Shown here: piece by piece, positions 17,453 through 26,033 of the stretch
Layout of the letters: each line of letters starts with the position of its first letter
Numbering within the stretch: position 1 is the first letter of the stretch
NCBI RefSeq assembly: GCF_003491325.1
Contig: NZ_CP022881.1
Coordinates: forward strand, 434,001-498,000
Reading direction: 5' to 3'
DNA length: 64,000 bases
From: Staphylococcus sp. M0911
GTDB taxonomy: Bacteria; Bacillota; Bacilli; Staphylococcales; Staphylococcaceae
Notes under the pieces: model-generated
Databases searched by the model: none
What the model was told of the DNA's origin: nothing
Seen by the model: only the letters and a program-made list of their open reading frames with translations
Translations under genes and position numbers: made by a program

Positions 17453-18943
17453 ATGATATATACAATTACGAGCACACTACCACCAGTACACGGTGGGAGA
17501 ACCAAGGCATTATTAAAGCGTATTAAGTTTTTAGATGAAGAGATGAATATAGTTAATAAAATATACACTACCAACTATAACGCAAATTATAATGAAGTTT
17601 ATGAAAAATTTTTACAAGATGACGTTGTAACGAAAAATACTGAATTTGAAAATTTATATGATTGGTTGTCTGGATTTAAATTATTGTCTATCCCAATGAC
17701 TAAATTTAAGAAAAAGCCAGTTTATAAGGAAATGAATAAAGAAATCGAAGGTTTAGAAAAGAAGGAATTTAATAACGGTAATGTAATTCGTTATTATGAT
17801 GGGGAAACATATGTCCTTTATAGAAAATACTATGAAGGCACAAATATGCTACAATTTGAAGATGTGATGACACCAGCATCAAAAAAAGGAATTGAACGTA
17901 GAGAATATAACACTTACGGTCAACTTCATAGAAAAGTATACTTCTCATCAAAAACATTCTTCAAAATTTTAGAAGAATATTACGATACTGAAGGACATAT
18001 TTACTGTAAGAAATTTTTTGATTCAAGTGTAGATAAACGCATCGATTTTATACAAATATTTAAAGACGATAAATTCTTATGTGCATTTAAAACTGAAAAA
18101 GAATTGTTTGAATATTATTTTGAACATCGTTTTAATGATGGGGATATCGTTTTTAACGATGCTAGAGTATTAGACAAACCTATGTTAAATCAGAGTCACC
18201 AAACTAAAAATGTCCTTGTTTTCCATAATAGTCATTTAGATGGTGACAAAGTCAAAGGTTCATACAAAACAGCATTAGAGAATTCTAATAAAGTAGCGCA
18301 ATATTTATTGCTTACTCAGAAACAAAAGAATGACATTCAAAGCTTATTTAATATTGATGATAGTAAAATTTCTGTTATTCCTCACTTTATTGAGCCTTAT
18401 CCAGAAAATGGCAACGTTGAAAAATTAGACCGATTTGTATTTATTGGTAGATTAGGCACTCAAAAGCAAGTGGATCATTTAATTAAAGCATATCAACAAT
18501 TTTTAACATTTGGTCATGAAACAAATTTAACTGTATTTGGCCCTGACGAAGCAAATCAAAAACAACTGATGTTAGATTTAATAGATGAATATGGCTTAGA
18601 AGACAAAGTTAAGATTTACGACTATACTAATAATCCATTAGATGAATTTAGAAAATCTAGAGCTTCATTATTAACTAGTAAATATGAAGGTTTCGGATTA
18701 ACTGTAATGGAAAGTATTGAAGTAGGTTGTCCGGTCATTTCATATGATGTACGATATGGCCCAAGTGAAATCATTGAACATGGTGTTAATGGCTATTTAG
18801 TTGAACCAGATAATATCCAACAATTTGCAGAATACATGGATAAAATAGTAAAAACACCATTACAAAACGTTGCAACAAAAGCAGAACTCAAACAAGAAAA
18901 TGCTGCAGGCAACTTTAAAAAGTTGTTTGATAAAGTAAAATAG
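17453..18943 (+). CDS. GT4 glycosyltransferase, TarM/TagE-like
   Basis: A 496-residue GT-B fold retaining glycosyltransferase without signal peptide or membrane spans. The N-terminal half contains PPVHGGRTKALLKR near residue 11 and an antiparallel strand-rich insert (about 100-215, many Tyr, Phe and Lys) like the trimerisation region of TarM. The C-terminal half carries VFIGRLGTQKQVDHLI, and the GT4 donor motif EGFGLTVME (Glu-x7-Glu) near 410 followed by GCPVISYDVRYGPSEII. TarM and TagE add GlcNAc or glucose to wall teichoic acid; SdgA/SdgB glycosylate Ser-Asp repeat proteins and are a less likely alternative. Location next to pgcA and galU favours UDP-glucose as donor. Confidence 0.78.
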   Translation: MIYTITSTLPPVHGGRTKALLKRIKFLDEEMNIVNKIYTTNYNANYNEVYEKFLQDDVVTKNTEFENLYDWLSGFKLLSIPMTKFKKKPVYKEMNKEIEGLEKKEFNNGNVIRYYDGETYVLYRKYYEGTNMLQFEDVMTPASKKGIERREYNTYGQLHRKVYFSSKTFFKILEEYYDTEGHIYCKKFFDSSVDKRIDFIQIFKDDKFLCAFKTEKELFEYYFEHRFNDGDIVFNDARVLDKPMLNQSHQTKNVLVFHNSHLDGDKVKGSYKTALENSNKVAQYLLLTQKQKNDIQSLFNIDDSKISVIPHFIEPYPENGNVEKLDRFVFIGRLGTQKQVDHLIKAYQQFLTFGHETNLTVFGPDEANQKQLMLDLIDEYGLEDKVKIYDYTNNPLDEFRKSRASLLTSKYEGFGLTVMESIEVGCPVISYDVRYGPSEIIEHGVNGYLVEPDNIQQFAEYMDKIVKTPLQNVATKAELKQENAAGNFKKLFDKVK

Positions 18944-18949
18944 CAAAAT

Positions 18950-18984
18950 AAACTGGACAGATAAGAGATTCTGTCCAGTTTTTT
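18950..18984 (+). terminator. Intrinsic terminator after the glycosyltransferase
   Basis: Perfect 12-bp stem AAACTGGACAGA with its complement, 8-base loop and TTTTTT. Confidence 0.9.
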
Positions 18985-19088
18985 ATGATTAAATTTAGGA
19001 TTGATCTTAAATTTTCATTAGATAAATTACTATATTCAATTTATTTGATAGAATGAATATATATAAACAAATTTAAAAGGTGATAGTT

Positions 19089-19481
19089 ATGAAAAAAGTA
19101 ATTAATGTAGTTGGCGCAGTAATATATTCAGATAACAAAATTTTATGTGCACAAAGAAGTGAAAATATGAGTCTCCCGCTATTATGGGAATTTCCTGGTG
19201 GGAAAATTGAAAAAGGAGAATCAGAAGAAGCAGCATTAATTAGAGAAATTAAAGAAGAAATGAAATGTGATATCTCAGTTAAAGAAAAACTGACAACTAC
19301 AGAACATGAATATGATTTTGGTATTGTTAATTTAACAACTTTTAAATGTCATTTAAATCAACAATTACCTACTTTAACAGAACATAAAGAGATAAAGTGG
19401 TTACCAATTAATCAACTTGATTCAATAGAATGGGCTCCAGCAGATGTTCCAGCAGTTAAATTATTAATAGAAGGAGAATAG
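19089..19481 (+). CDS. Nudix hydrolase, MutT-like
   Basis: A 130-residue single-domain Nudix pyrophosphohydrolase. The Nudix box spans residues 38-60: GKIEKGE, then REIKEE, with Lys in place of the usual late Gly. Opening strands VVGAVIYSDNKILCAQR and the WEFPGG turn are those of MutT/8-oxo-dGTP diphosphatases, so the substrate is probably an oxidised or otherwise modified nucleoside triphosphate. I start at ATG 19089 behind AAAAGGTG. The stop is 2 bases before the SauUSI-type gene, so the two are almost surely one transcript. That pairing, which I recall in S. aureus too, hints that the enzyme may clean up modified nucleotides or assist defence; that is inference. Confidence 0.85.
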   Translation: MKKVINVVGAVIYSDNKILCAQRSENMSLPLLWEFPGGKIEKGESEEAALIREIKEEMKCDISVKEKLTTTEHEYDFGIVNLTTFKCHLNQQLPTLTEHKEIKWLPINQLDSIEWAPADVPAVKLLIEGE

Positions 19482-19483
19482 CT

Positions 19484-22348
19484 ATGAATAGGCTAATCGA
19501 AGATTTTACACAATCGCTATATAAAGGATTTATTGATAAAGATGTATCACATCAGGGTAATTTTACGCCTAAGCTATTAATTAATAATAAAAAAGAAAAT
19601 GTTTTATCAACTGTTGTACAAGAATTGCAAAAGTGTTCCTCTTTTAGTATATCAGTAGCTTTTATTACTGAAAGTGGATTAGCTAGTTTAAAATCTTATT
19701 TATATGATTTAAACCAAAAAGGAGTAAAAGGAAGAATACTTACTTCAAATTATTTAGGATTTAATAGTCCTAAAATGTATTATGAGCTACTTAAATTAGA
19801 AAATGTTGAGGTAAGATTGACAGATGTAGAAGGATTTCACGCTAAAGGTTATATCTTTGATCATGACAATTATTCTTCGATGATCATTGGTAGTTCAAAT
19901 TTAACTTCCAATGCATTGAAAATTAACTATGAGCACAATATTCTGTTATCAACGCATAGAAATGGTGAATTAGTTCATAATGTGAAATCACAATTTAATG
20001 ATCTGTGGGATAAAAGTATACCACTAACATCGAGTTGGGTTGAAGAATATCAAGAAACTTTTGAATATAAGTCAATAAAGAAAGTATTTGAAATACAAAA
20101 AGAACAATTGAAATCTACAGAAAAATTTAATAATGCTATAGATATTCAGCCTAATAAAATGCAAAAAGAAGCATTAAAATGTTTAGAGGCTCTTAGAAAC
20201 GAAGGGAAAGAAAAAAGCTTAATTATTTCGGCTACAGGAACTGGTAAAACAATATTATGTGCCTTAGATGTTAGGTCATTTAATCCAAAGAGATTCTTGT
20301 TTATAGTACATAATGAAGGTATTTTAAACAGAGCTAAAGAAGAATTTAGAAAAGTAATGCCTCATATTGATGAAAAAGAATTTGGACTTTTAACTGGAAA
20401 ATATAAAGATATCAATGCGAGGTATTTATTTGCTACTATTCAAACATTATCTAATAATGAGAATTTTAAAGAATTTGCAAAGGATCATTTTGATTATATT
20501 GTTTTTGATGAGGCACATAGATCAGCTGCAGCTAGTTATCAGAAAGTATTTAATTACTTCACACCTAAGTTTATGTTAGGTATGACAGCAACTCCAGAAA
20601 GAACAGATGATCTAAATATATTTGAATTATTTGATTATAATGTGGCTTTTGAAATTAGATTACAAGAGGCCTTAGAAAGTGAAATTTTATGTCCCTTCCA
20701 TTATTTTGGTGTTACGGATTATTCACTTAACGGAGAAATAAATGAGGATGTTACTGATTTAAAGAACTTAACATCTGATGAAAGATTAAAGAACATTTTA
20801 GAAAAAACAGATTACTATGGTTATTCTGGAGAAGAATTAAAGGGTCTGATTTTTGTTAGTCGGAGAGATGAAGCATATGAGTTAGCAGAAAAACTAACCA
20901 ATTGTGGAATCCCTTCTGTTGGATTGACTGGTAAAGATAATATCAATGTGCGAAGTACGACAATTGACCGCTTGAAAAATGGGGAAATCAATTATATTAT
21001 AACGGTCGACCTATTTAATGAAGGTATTGATATACCGGAAGTGAATCAAGTTGTAATGTTACGACCTACAGAATCAAGCATCATTTTTATTCAACAACTA
21101 GGTAGAGGGTTAAGAAAGAGTGATAATAAGGACTATGTGACAGTAATTGATTTTATAGGAAACTATAAAACTAATTACTTAATACCAGTTGCTTTATCAG
21201 GTGATCAATCTCAAAATAAGGACAATTATAAAAGATTCTTAACAACTAATAGTGAACTGAATGGCGTTTCTACTATTAACTTTGAAGAAATAGCTAAAAA
21301 ACGAATTTATGATTCATTAGATGCTGTTAAACTTAATCAACCAAAATTATTAAGGGAAGCATATGAAACGGTTAAGAAAAGAATAGGAAAACAACCTATG
21401 TTAATGGATTTCATAAGACAAAATTCAGTGGACCCTAGTGTTATTTTTTCTAAATACAAAAATTATCATGAATTTTTAACTAAAAATAAATATATTGAAG
21501 ATACGTTAAGTGTTAATGAATTTAAGAACTTAACATTTTTATCTAGACAGTTAACACCAGGATTAAAAAAGGTGGATATTGATGTATTAGAAACTTTAGT
21601 CGAAGGCGAAACTTCAATTGATAATTTAATTGAAAGTATGAGATATCAAAATGATGATATAACTGAAAAAGATGTGATGACATCATTAAAAGTCTTAGAT
21701 TTTACATTATTTAAAGCAACAATTGGAGATATTTATGGAAGCCCACTTATAACTATTAATGATAAAAACGTGGAGCTAACAAGTGATTTTTCTAGCGCCT
21801 TAAAGAAACCATTATTTGAGAAATACTTTTTAGATTTGATCGATCTATCTAAATACAATAATATGCGATATCAAGATAGTGGAAATAAAATGATTATTTA
21901 CAACAAATATTCTAGAGAAGATTTCGTAAAATTATTAAATTGGGATAGTGATGAGTCAGCAACAATTAATGGATATAAAATGAAACATCAAACTTTACCT
22001 ATATTTATAACTTATGACAAACACGAAGATATAAGTGATAATACAAAATATGAAGATGAATTTTTGAGTCAGGATGAATTGAAATGGTATACGCGTTCTC
22101 CAAGAAAGATTACCTCTCCTGAAGTACAAAATATACTGAAACATGCGGAAGATAATGTAACGATGTATATTTTTGTTAAGAAAAAAGATGATGATGGCAA
22201 GTATTTCTATTATTTAGGTACAGCAAATTATATTAAAGGTACAGAAGAAGAAGATATAATGCCAAATGGTAATTCCGTGGTAACCATGAAAATTTCTATG
22301 CATCAAGCAGTTAGAGACGATATTTATAGATATATAACTGAAAATTAA
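19484..22348 (+). CDS. sauUSI: SauUSI-type type IV restriction enzyme (PLD nuclease-helicase-DUF3427)
   Basis: A 954-residue protein with the exact layout of SauUSI, the ATP-dependent enzyme that cuts cytosine-methylated foreign DNA and blocks transformation of S. aureus with Dcm-modified DNA. Residues 45-185 form a phospholipase-D nuclease with one HxK motif (His119 in FHAKGY) and SSNLTSNA; 220-560 form an SF2 helicase with ATGTGKT, FDEAH, GMTATPER, and QQLGRGLRK; the rest holds the DUF3427 region expected to read 5-methylcytosine. His119 coincides with the catalytic His I recall for SauUSI. All motifs are intact and no frameshift is seen. It follows the Nudix gene by 2 bases, with GGAG as ribosome-binding site. 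Confidence 0.9.
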   Translation: MNRLIEDFTQSLYKGFIDKDVSHQGNFTPKLLINNKKENVLSTVVQELQKCSSFSISVAFITESGLASLKSYLYDLNQKGVKGRILTSNYLGFNSPKMYYELLKLENVEVRLTDVEGFHAKGYIFDHDNYSSMIIGSSNLTSNALKINYEHNILLSTHRNGELVHNVKSQFNDLWDKSIPLTSSWVEEYQETFEYKSIKKVFEIQKEQLKSTEKFNNAIDIQPNKMQKEALKCLEALRNEGKEKSLIISATGTGKTILCALDVRSFNPKRFLFIVHNEGILNRAKEEFRKVMPHIDEKEFGLLTGKYKDINARYLFATIQTLSNNENFKEFAKDHFDYIVFDEAHRSAAASYQKVFNYFTPKFMLGMTATPERTDDLNIFELFDYNVAFEIRLQEALESEILCPFHYFGVTDYSLNGEINEDVTDLKNLTSDERLKNILEKTDYYGYSGEELKGLIFVSRRDEAYELAEKLTNCGIPSVGLTGKDNINVRSTTIDRLKNGEINYIITVDLFNEGIDIPEVNQVVMLRPTESSIIFIQQLGRGLRKSDNKDYVTVIDFIGNYKTNYLIPVALSGDQSQNKDNYKRFLTTNSELNGVSTINFEEIAKKRIYDSLDAVKLNQPKLLREAYETVKKRIGKQPMLMDFIRQNSVDPSVIFSKYKNYHEFLTKNKYIEDTLSVNEFKNLTFLSRQLTPGLKKVDIDVLETLVEGETSIDNLIESMRYQNDDITEKDVMTSLKVLDFTLFKATIGDIYGSPLITINDKNVELTSDFSSALKKPLFEKYFLDLIDLSKYNNMRYQDSGNKMIIYNKYSREDFVKLLNWDSDESATINGYKMKHQTLPIFITYDKHEDISDNTKYEDEFLSQDELKWYTRSPRKITSPEVQNILKHAEDNVTMYIFVKKKDDDGKYFYYLGTANYIKGTEEEDIMPNGNSVVTMKISMHQAVRDDIYRYITEN

Positions 22349-22364
22349 TAGTTTTATCATTTCG

Positions 22365-22398
22365 AGTAAGATGAACGAATTGTTCATCTTACTTTTTT
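22365..22398 (+). terminator. Intrinsic terminator after the restriction gene
   Basis: Perfect 12-bp stem AGTAAGATGAAC with its complement, 5-base loop, T6 tail. Confidence 0.9.
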
Positions 22399-22477
22399 AT
22401 TTTCCTAAATAATATTTATTTTATTATTCTCATTTGCTCAAATATCTTTTTAGTTGTAATATGTAATTAAAGGAATA

Positions 22478-22491
22478 AGAAAACGCTTACA
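22478..22491 (+). promoter_or_regulatory. cre site of the acetoin dehydrogenase operon
   Basis: AGAAAACGCTTACA matches 13 of 14 cre positions and lies 93 bases upstream of the first operon gene. Acetoin catabolism is a classic CcpA target in Bacillus. Confidence 0.68.
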
Positions 22492-22583
22492 CAAACTATA
22501 ATATTTTCTTCGCTTTTTATTTTCTTGTTTCTTTTCATTATTAAATGGCTTTTATGAATATGATATGGGAAGGGGGATATGAT

Positions 22584-23936
22584 ATGGCAAGTAACTATGA
22601 TCTTGTAGTGATTGGTGCTGGACCTGGTGGCTATGTGGCTGCAATTAGAGCGGCACAACTTGGTAAATCAGTCGCAATCATTGAAAAGCAACATGTTGGG
22701 GGAACGTGTTTGAATGTGGGTTGTATTCCTTCTAAAACGTTACTTGAGTTTGGGTCTCAAGTACATCTAATCCATGCTGCTAATGATTTAGGTATCACAA
22801 CGGATCATTTGAATATTGATTATCCACGTTTATTTGAACATAAGAACAACATCGTTCATACATTAACCAATGGCGTAACACAATTGCTTATGAAGAATAA
22901 CGTTGAACTGATTCAAGGAGAAGCTGTGGTTAAAGATGGACTAACAATTGAAGTGAATCAACAATCACTAAAGGCGAAAGACATCATATTAGCAACAGGT
23001 AGTCAACCATTTGTTCCACCTATTAAAGGTATCGAAGATGTAAATTATCTAACAACAGATACCTTCTTTAATCTACAGTCATTACCGAAACGTTTAGCCG
23101 TTATTGGTGGTGGTGTGATTGCTACTGAATTAGCATCATCTATGGCTGATTTAGGTGTAGACGTGACGATCATTGAAGTAGCTGATGATATCTTATTGAC
23201 TGAAATTGAAGAAGTACGTGAATATTTGAAAGCACATCTGGAAGAACAAGGTGTTCATATCATTATACAAGCACAAATTAAACAAGTAACATCTTCTGCT
23301 ATTCAACTTGAAACCGGTGACACAGTTGAATTCGATCAATTATTAATTGCGACAGGTAGAAAGCCAAATACACAAGTCGTAAACGCGCTCAATATCGAAA
23401 TGGATGGTTCGTTCATTCAAGTGAATGCATTTAATCAGACAAGTACCGACCATATCTATGCTATTGGAGATTTAGTCAAAGGTTATCAATTAGCGCATAC
23501 TGCAAGTGCTCAAGGCGTTGTAGTAGCCGAAAAGTTGGCTGGATTAAATCCAAAACCTGTTAATCCTAATGAAATTACAAGATGTATTTATACAAGAATT
23601 GAAGCGGCATCCGTTGGGCTTTCAGAACAACAGGCGAAAGACGCAGGTTATGATGTAGCAGTTACTGAATCAAGTTTTCAAGGTAATGCGAAAGCAATGA
23701 TTAAAGGCGAGCCTCAAGGATTTATTAAAATAGTGTCAGACAAGCAATACAATGAAATCTTGGGCGCATTTATAGTGGGACCACATGCGACAGATCTCAT
23801 CGGTGAAGTATTAGGCGTCAAAGTTTCAGAAGGCACCATACATGAACTATCTCAAATTATTCAACCTCATCCATCTCTATTAGAAACAATAGGTGAAGGT
23901 GCAGATGCATTATTTAAAAAAGCTATACACATGTAA
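22584..23936 (+). CDS. acoL: Dihydrolipoyl dehydrogenase (E3) of acetoin dehydrogenase
   Basis: The FAD enzyme that reoxidises the dihydrolipoyl groups of the complex with NAD. The 450-residue protein has the FAD motif GAGPGGYVAAIRAA near residue 12, the redox-active disulfide GGTCLNVGCIPSKTLL, the NAD motif GGGVIATELASS near 170, the second FAD segment IYAIGDL, and the C-terminal catalytic pair IQPHPSLLETIGE. I start at ATG 22584 behind AAGGGGG; an upstream extension of 13 residues has no support. It heads an operon with E1 alpha, E1 beta and E2 genes, which marks it as complex-specific rather than the general PDH copy. Confidence 0.9.
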   Translation: MASNYDLVVIGAGPGGYVAAIRAAQLGKSVAIIEKQHVGGTCLNVGCIPSKTLLEFGSQVHLIHAANDLGITTDHLNIDYPRLFEHKNNIVHTLTNGVTQLLMKNNVELIQGEAVVKDGLTIEVNQQSLKAKDIILATGSQPFVPPIKGIEDVNYLTTDTFFNLQSLPKRLAVIGGGVIATELASSMADLGVDVTIIEVADDILLTEIEEVREYLKAHLEEQGVHIIIQAQIKQVTSSAIQLETGDTVEFDQLLIATGRKPNTQVVNALNIEMDGSFIQVNAFNQTSTDHIYAIGDLVKGYQLAHTASAQGVVVAEKLAGLNPKPVNPNEITRCIYTRIEAASVGLSEQQAKDAGYDVAVTESSFQGNAKAMIKGEPQGFIKIVSDKQYNEILGAFIVGPHATDLIGEVLGVKVSEGTIHELSQIIQPHPSLLETIGEGADALFKKAIHM

Positions 23937-24008
23937 TTCGCATTAAAATGTCTGAATTTTGCGACAAAACGGAATGTGATGTGTATCGCTAAAGAGGAGG
24001 AAATGACT

Positions 24009-24956
24009 ATGGAAAAGAAACAAGCACGTTGGATTTATAAAACAATGAATGAAATTCGATACTTTGAAGAAAAAGTGCATAAAATTTTTAGTGATGGTCA
24101 AATTCCTGGATTCGTTCACTTGTATGTGGGTGAAGAAGCAGTTGCTACAGGTGTCATGTCATTGTTAGAAGATGATGATTATATTACAAGTACACATCGT
24201 GGACATGGTCATGCAATTGCTAAAGGCTGTGATTTAAACGGCATGATGGCTGAAATTATGGGTAAGAAAGATGGACTTGGCCATGGTAAAGGTGGTTCTA
24301 TGCATGTAGCCGAAATCGATAAAGGTATGTTAGGTGCCAATGGAATTGTAAGTGGTGGTTTCGGCCTTGCGACAGGTGCAGGTATATCCATTAGAAACCA
24401 GAAAAAAGAAAATGTTGCCGTATGTTTCTTTGGTGATGGTGCAGCCAATGAAGGGAATTTCCATGAGGGATTAAACTTTGCATCTATTTTAAATTTACCA
24501 GTGATATTTGTTTGTGAAAATAACCAATTCGCTGAAGGTACAACACATGATTACGCTAGTGCATCTGAAACAATTGCGGAACGTGCTAAAGCGTATAACA
24601 TGCCTGGTGTCAGAGTGGACGGCATGGATGTGATTGAAGTTAGAAATGCTGCTAAAGAAGCGGTCGAACGAGCTAAAAAAGGAGAAGGACCAACACTGAT
24701 TGAATGTGATACGTATCGAAAATATGGTCACTTTGAAGGTGATGAACAAAAGGTTAAATCACCTAATGATCGTAATGCAGATAAAAATGCTACAGAAGAA
24801 TTTAGAAAAGTAGCAATCAACGAAGGTTGGTTAACAGACGAAGAAGCAACAGAAATTGAACAAGCTGCAGAACAAGCAGTTGAAGCTTCAGTTGCATACG
24901 CAGAACAAAGTGAGTTACCAGATGTCGAATCACTATATAAAGATGTATTTGCATAA
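24009..24956 (+). CDS. acoA: Acetoin dehydrogenase E1 component, alpha subunit
   Basis: The thiamine-diphosphate subunit that cleaves acetoin to acetaldehyde and transfers the acetyl group to lipoate. The 315-residue protein has the pocket residues STHRGHGHAIAKG and GKGGSMHVAE near residues 60-95, the TPP motif FGDGAANEGNFHEGL ending in CENN, and the phosphorylation-loop-like YGHFEGD. The distinctive KGGSMH sequence and length favour acetoin dehydrogenase over pyruvate or branched-chain E1. GAGGAGG lies 8 bases before ATG 24009; ATG 24003 is a poorer alternative. The gene is 72 bases after the E3 gene and 18 before acoB. Confidence 0.9.
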   Translation: MEKKQARWIYKTMNEIRYFEEKVHKIFSDGQIPGFVHLYVGEEAVATGVMSLLEDDDYITSTHRGHGHAIAKGCDLNGMMAEIMGKKDGLGHGKGGSMHVAEIDKGMLGANGIVSGGFGLATGAGISIRNQKKENVAVCFFGDGAANEGNFHEGLNFASILNLPVIFVCENNQFAEGTTHDYASASETIAERAKAYNMPGVRVDGMDVIEVRNAAKEAVERAKKGEGPTLIECDTYRKYGHFEGDEQKVKSPNDRNADKNATEEFRKVAINEGWLTDEEATEIEQAAEQAVEASVAYAEQSELPDVESLYKDVFA

Positions 24957-24974
24957 GCAAAGGGGGATATCATT

Positions 24975-26015
24975 ATGAGTGAAAATCGTAAGTTAACATT
25001 TATGGGTGCAATTAACGAAGCAATCGATCAATCAATGGAAAAGGATGACAATGTCATTTTAATTGGTACAGATGTCTCTGGTGGTGCCAATGTGGAACAT
25101 ATCAAAGATGATGATACATTTGGCGGTGTATTTGGTGTAACCAAAGGTTTAGCTAAAAAGTATAGTCGTGATCGTGTTATTGATACACCTATTGCGGAAC
25201 ATATTACTTTAAGTACAGCAGTGGGCGCGGCAGCTACTGGTTTACGACCAATCGCAGAGTTAATGTTCAATGACTTTATTGGATTTGGTCTGGATCCTAT
25301 TTTGAACCAAGGGGCAAAAATGCGCTATATGTTTGGTGGGAAAGCCAAAATTCCATTAGTTGTTAGAACTGTACACGGTGCAGGTGCAGGCGCAGCAGCA
25401 CAACATTCACAATCACTATATAACATGTTTGCTGCAATCCCAGGTGTTAAGGTCGTTGTGCCATCTAATCCATATGACGCTAAAGGATTATTAAATGCTG
25501 CGATTGAAGATGACAATTTAGTTGTATTCTCTGAAGATAAAACATTATTAGGTCAAAAAGGCGAGGTACCGGAAGAACATTATACCGTAGAAATTGGTAA
25601 AGCTAATGTTGTTCGAGAAGGTAGTGATTTATCAATTGTAGCTATAGGTAAAATGGTAGCTGTCGCTTTAGAAACGGCAGACCAATTAGCTGAAAGCAAT
25701 ATATCTGTTGAAGTGATTGATTTACGTTCAGTGTCGCCTTGGGATAAAGATACCGTATTAGATTCAGTTAAGAAAACAGGACGACTCATTGTTATTGATG
25801 AATCTAACCCACAATGTAATGTAGCTGGTGATGTGGCATCAGTGATTGGTGATATTGGGTTTGATTATTTAGATGGACCAATTAAAAAGGTTACTGCACC
25901 AGACACACCAGTACCATTTGCAGCTAACTTAGAGGAAGCTTATATTCCAAATACAGATAAAGTTTTAGATGTCGCATCAGAATTAATCGATGATTTGAAA
26001 CAAGCTAAATCATAA
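24975..26015 (+). CDS. acoB: Acetoin dehydrogenase E1 component, beta subunit
   Basis: The partner of AcoA, completing the alpha2-beta2 thiamine-diphosphate E1. The 346-residue protein shows the transketolase pyrimidine-binding domain (NEAIDQSMEKDDNVILIGTDV, quoted here as VILIGTDV, then GVFGVTKGLAKKYSRDR and TPIAEH with the Glu that activates the cofactor) and a C-terminal transketolase domain from about 205 (VIDLRSVSPWDKDTV, IDESNPQC). AGGGGG precedes the ATG. Spacing of 18 bases on both sides indicates tight co-transcription with acoA and acoC. Confidence 0.92.
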   Translation: MSENRKLTFMGAINEAIDQSMEKDDNVILIGTDVSGGANVEHIKDDDTFGGVFGVTKGLAKKYSRDRVIDTPIAEHITLSTAVGAAATGLRPIAELMFNDFIGFGLDPILNQGAKMRYMFGGKAKIPLVVRTVHGAGAGAAAQHSQSLYNMFAAIPGVKVVVPSNPYDAKGLLNAAIEDDNLVVFSEDKTLLGQKGEVPEEHYTVEIGKANVVREGSDLSIVAIGKMVAVALETADQLAESNISVEVIDLRSVSPWDKDTVLDSVKKTGRLIVIDESNPQCNVAGDVASVIGDIGFDYLDGPIKKVTAPDTPVPFAANLEEAYIPNTDKVLDVASELIDDLKQAKS

Positions 26016-26033
26016 GTATGGGGGGTGTGAAGC

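Noticed and set aside
19089-22348. Multi-gene defence island around SauUSI
   Set aside because: Only the Nudix gene is linked; flanking glycosyltransferase and acetoin genes are core metabolism, each separated by terminators.
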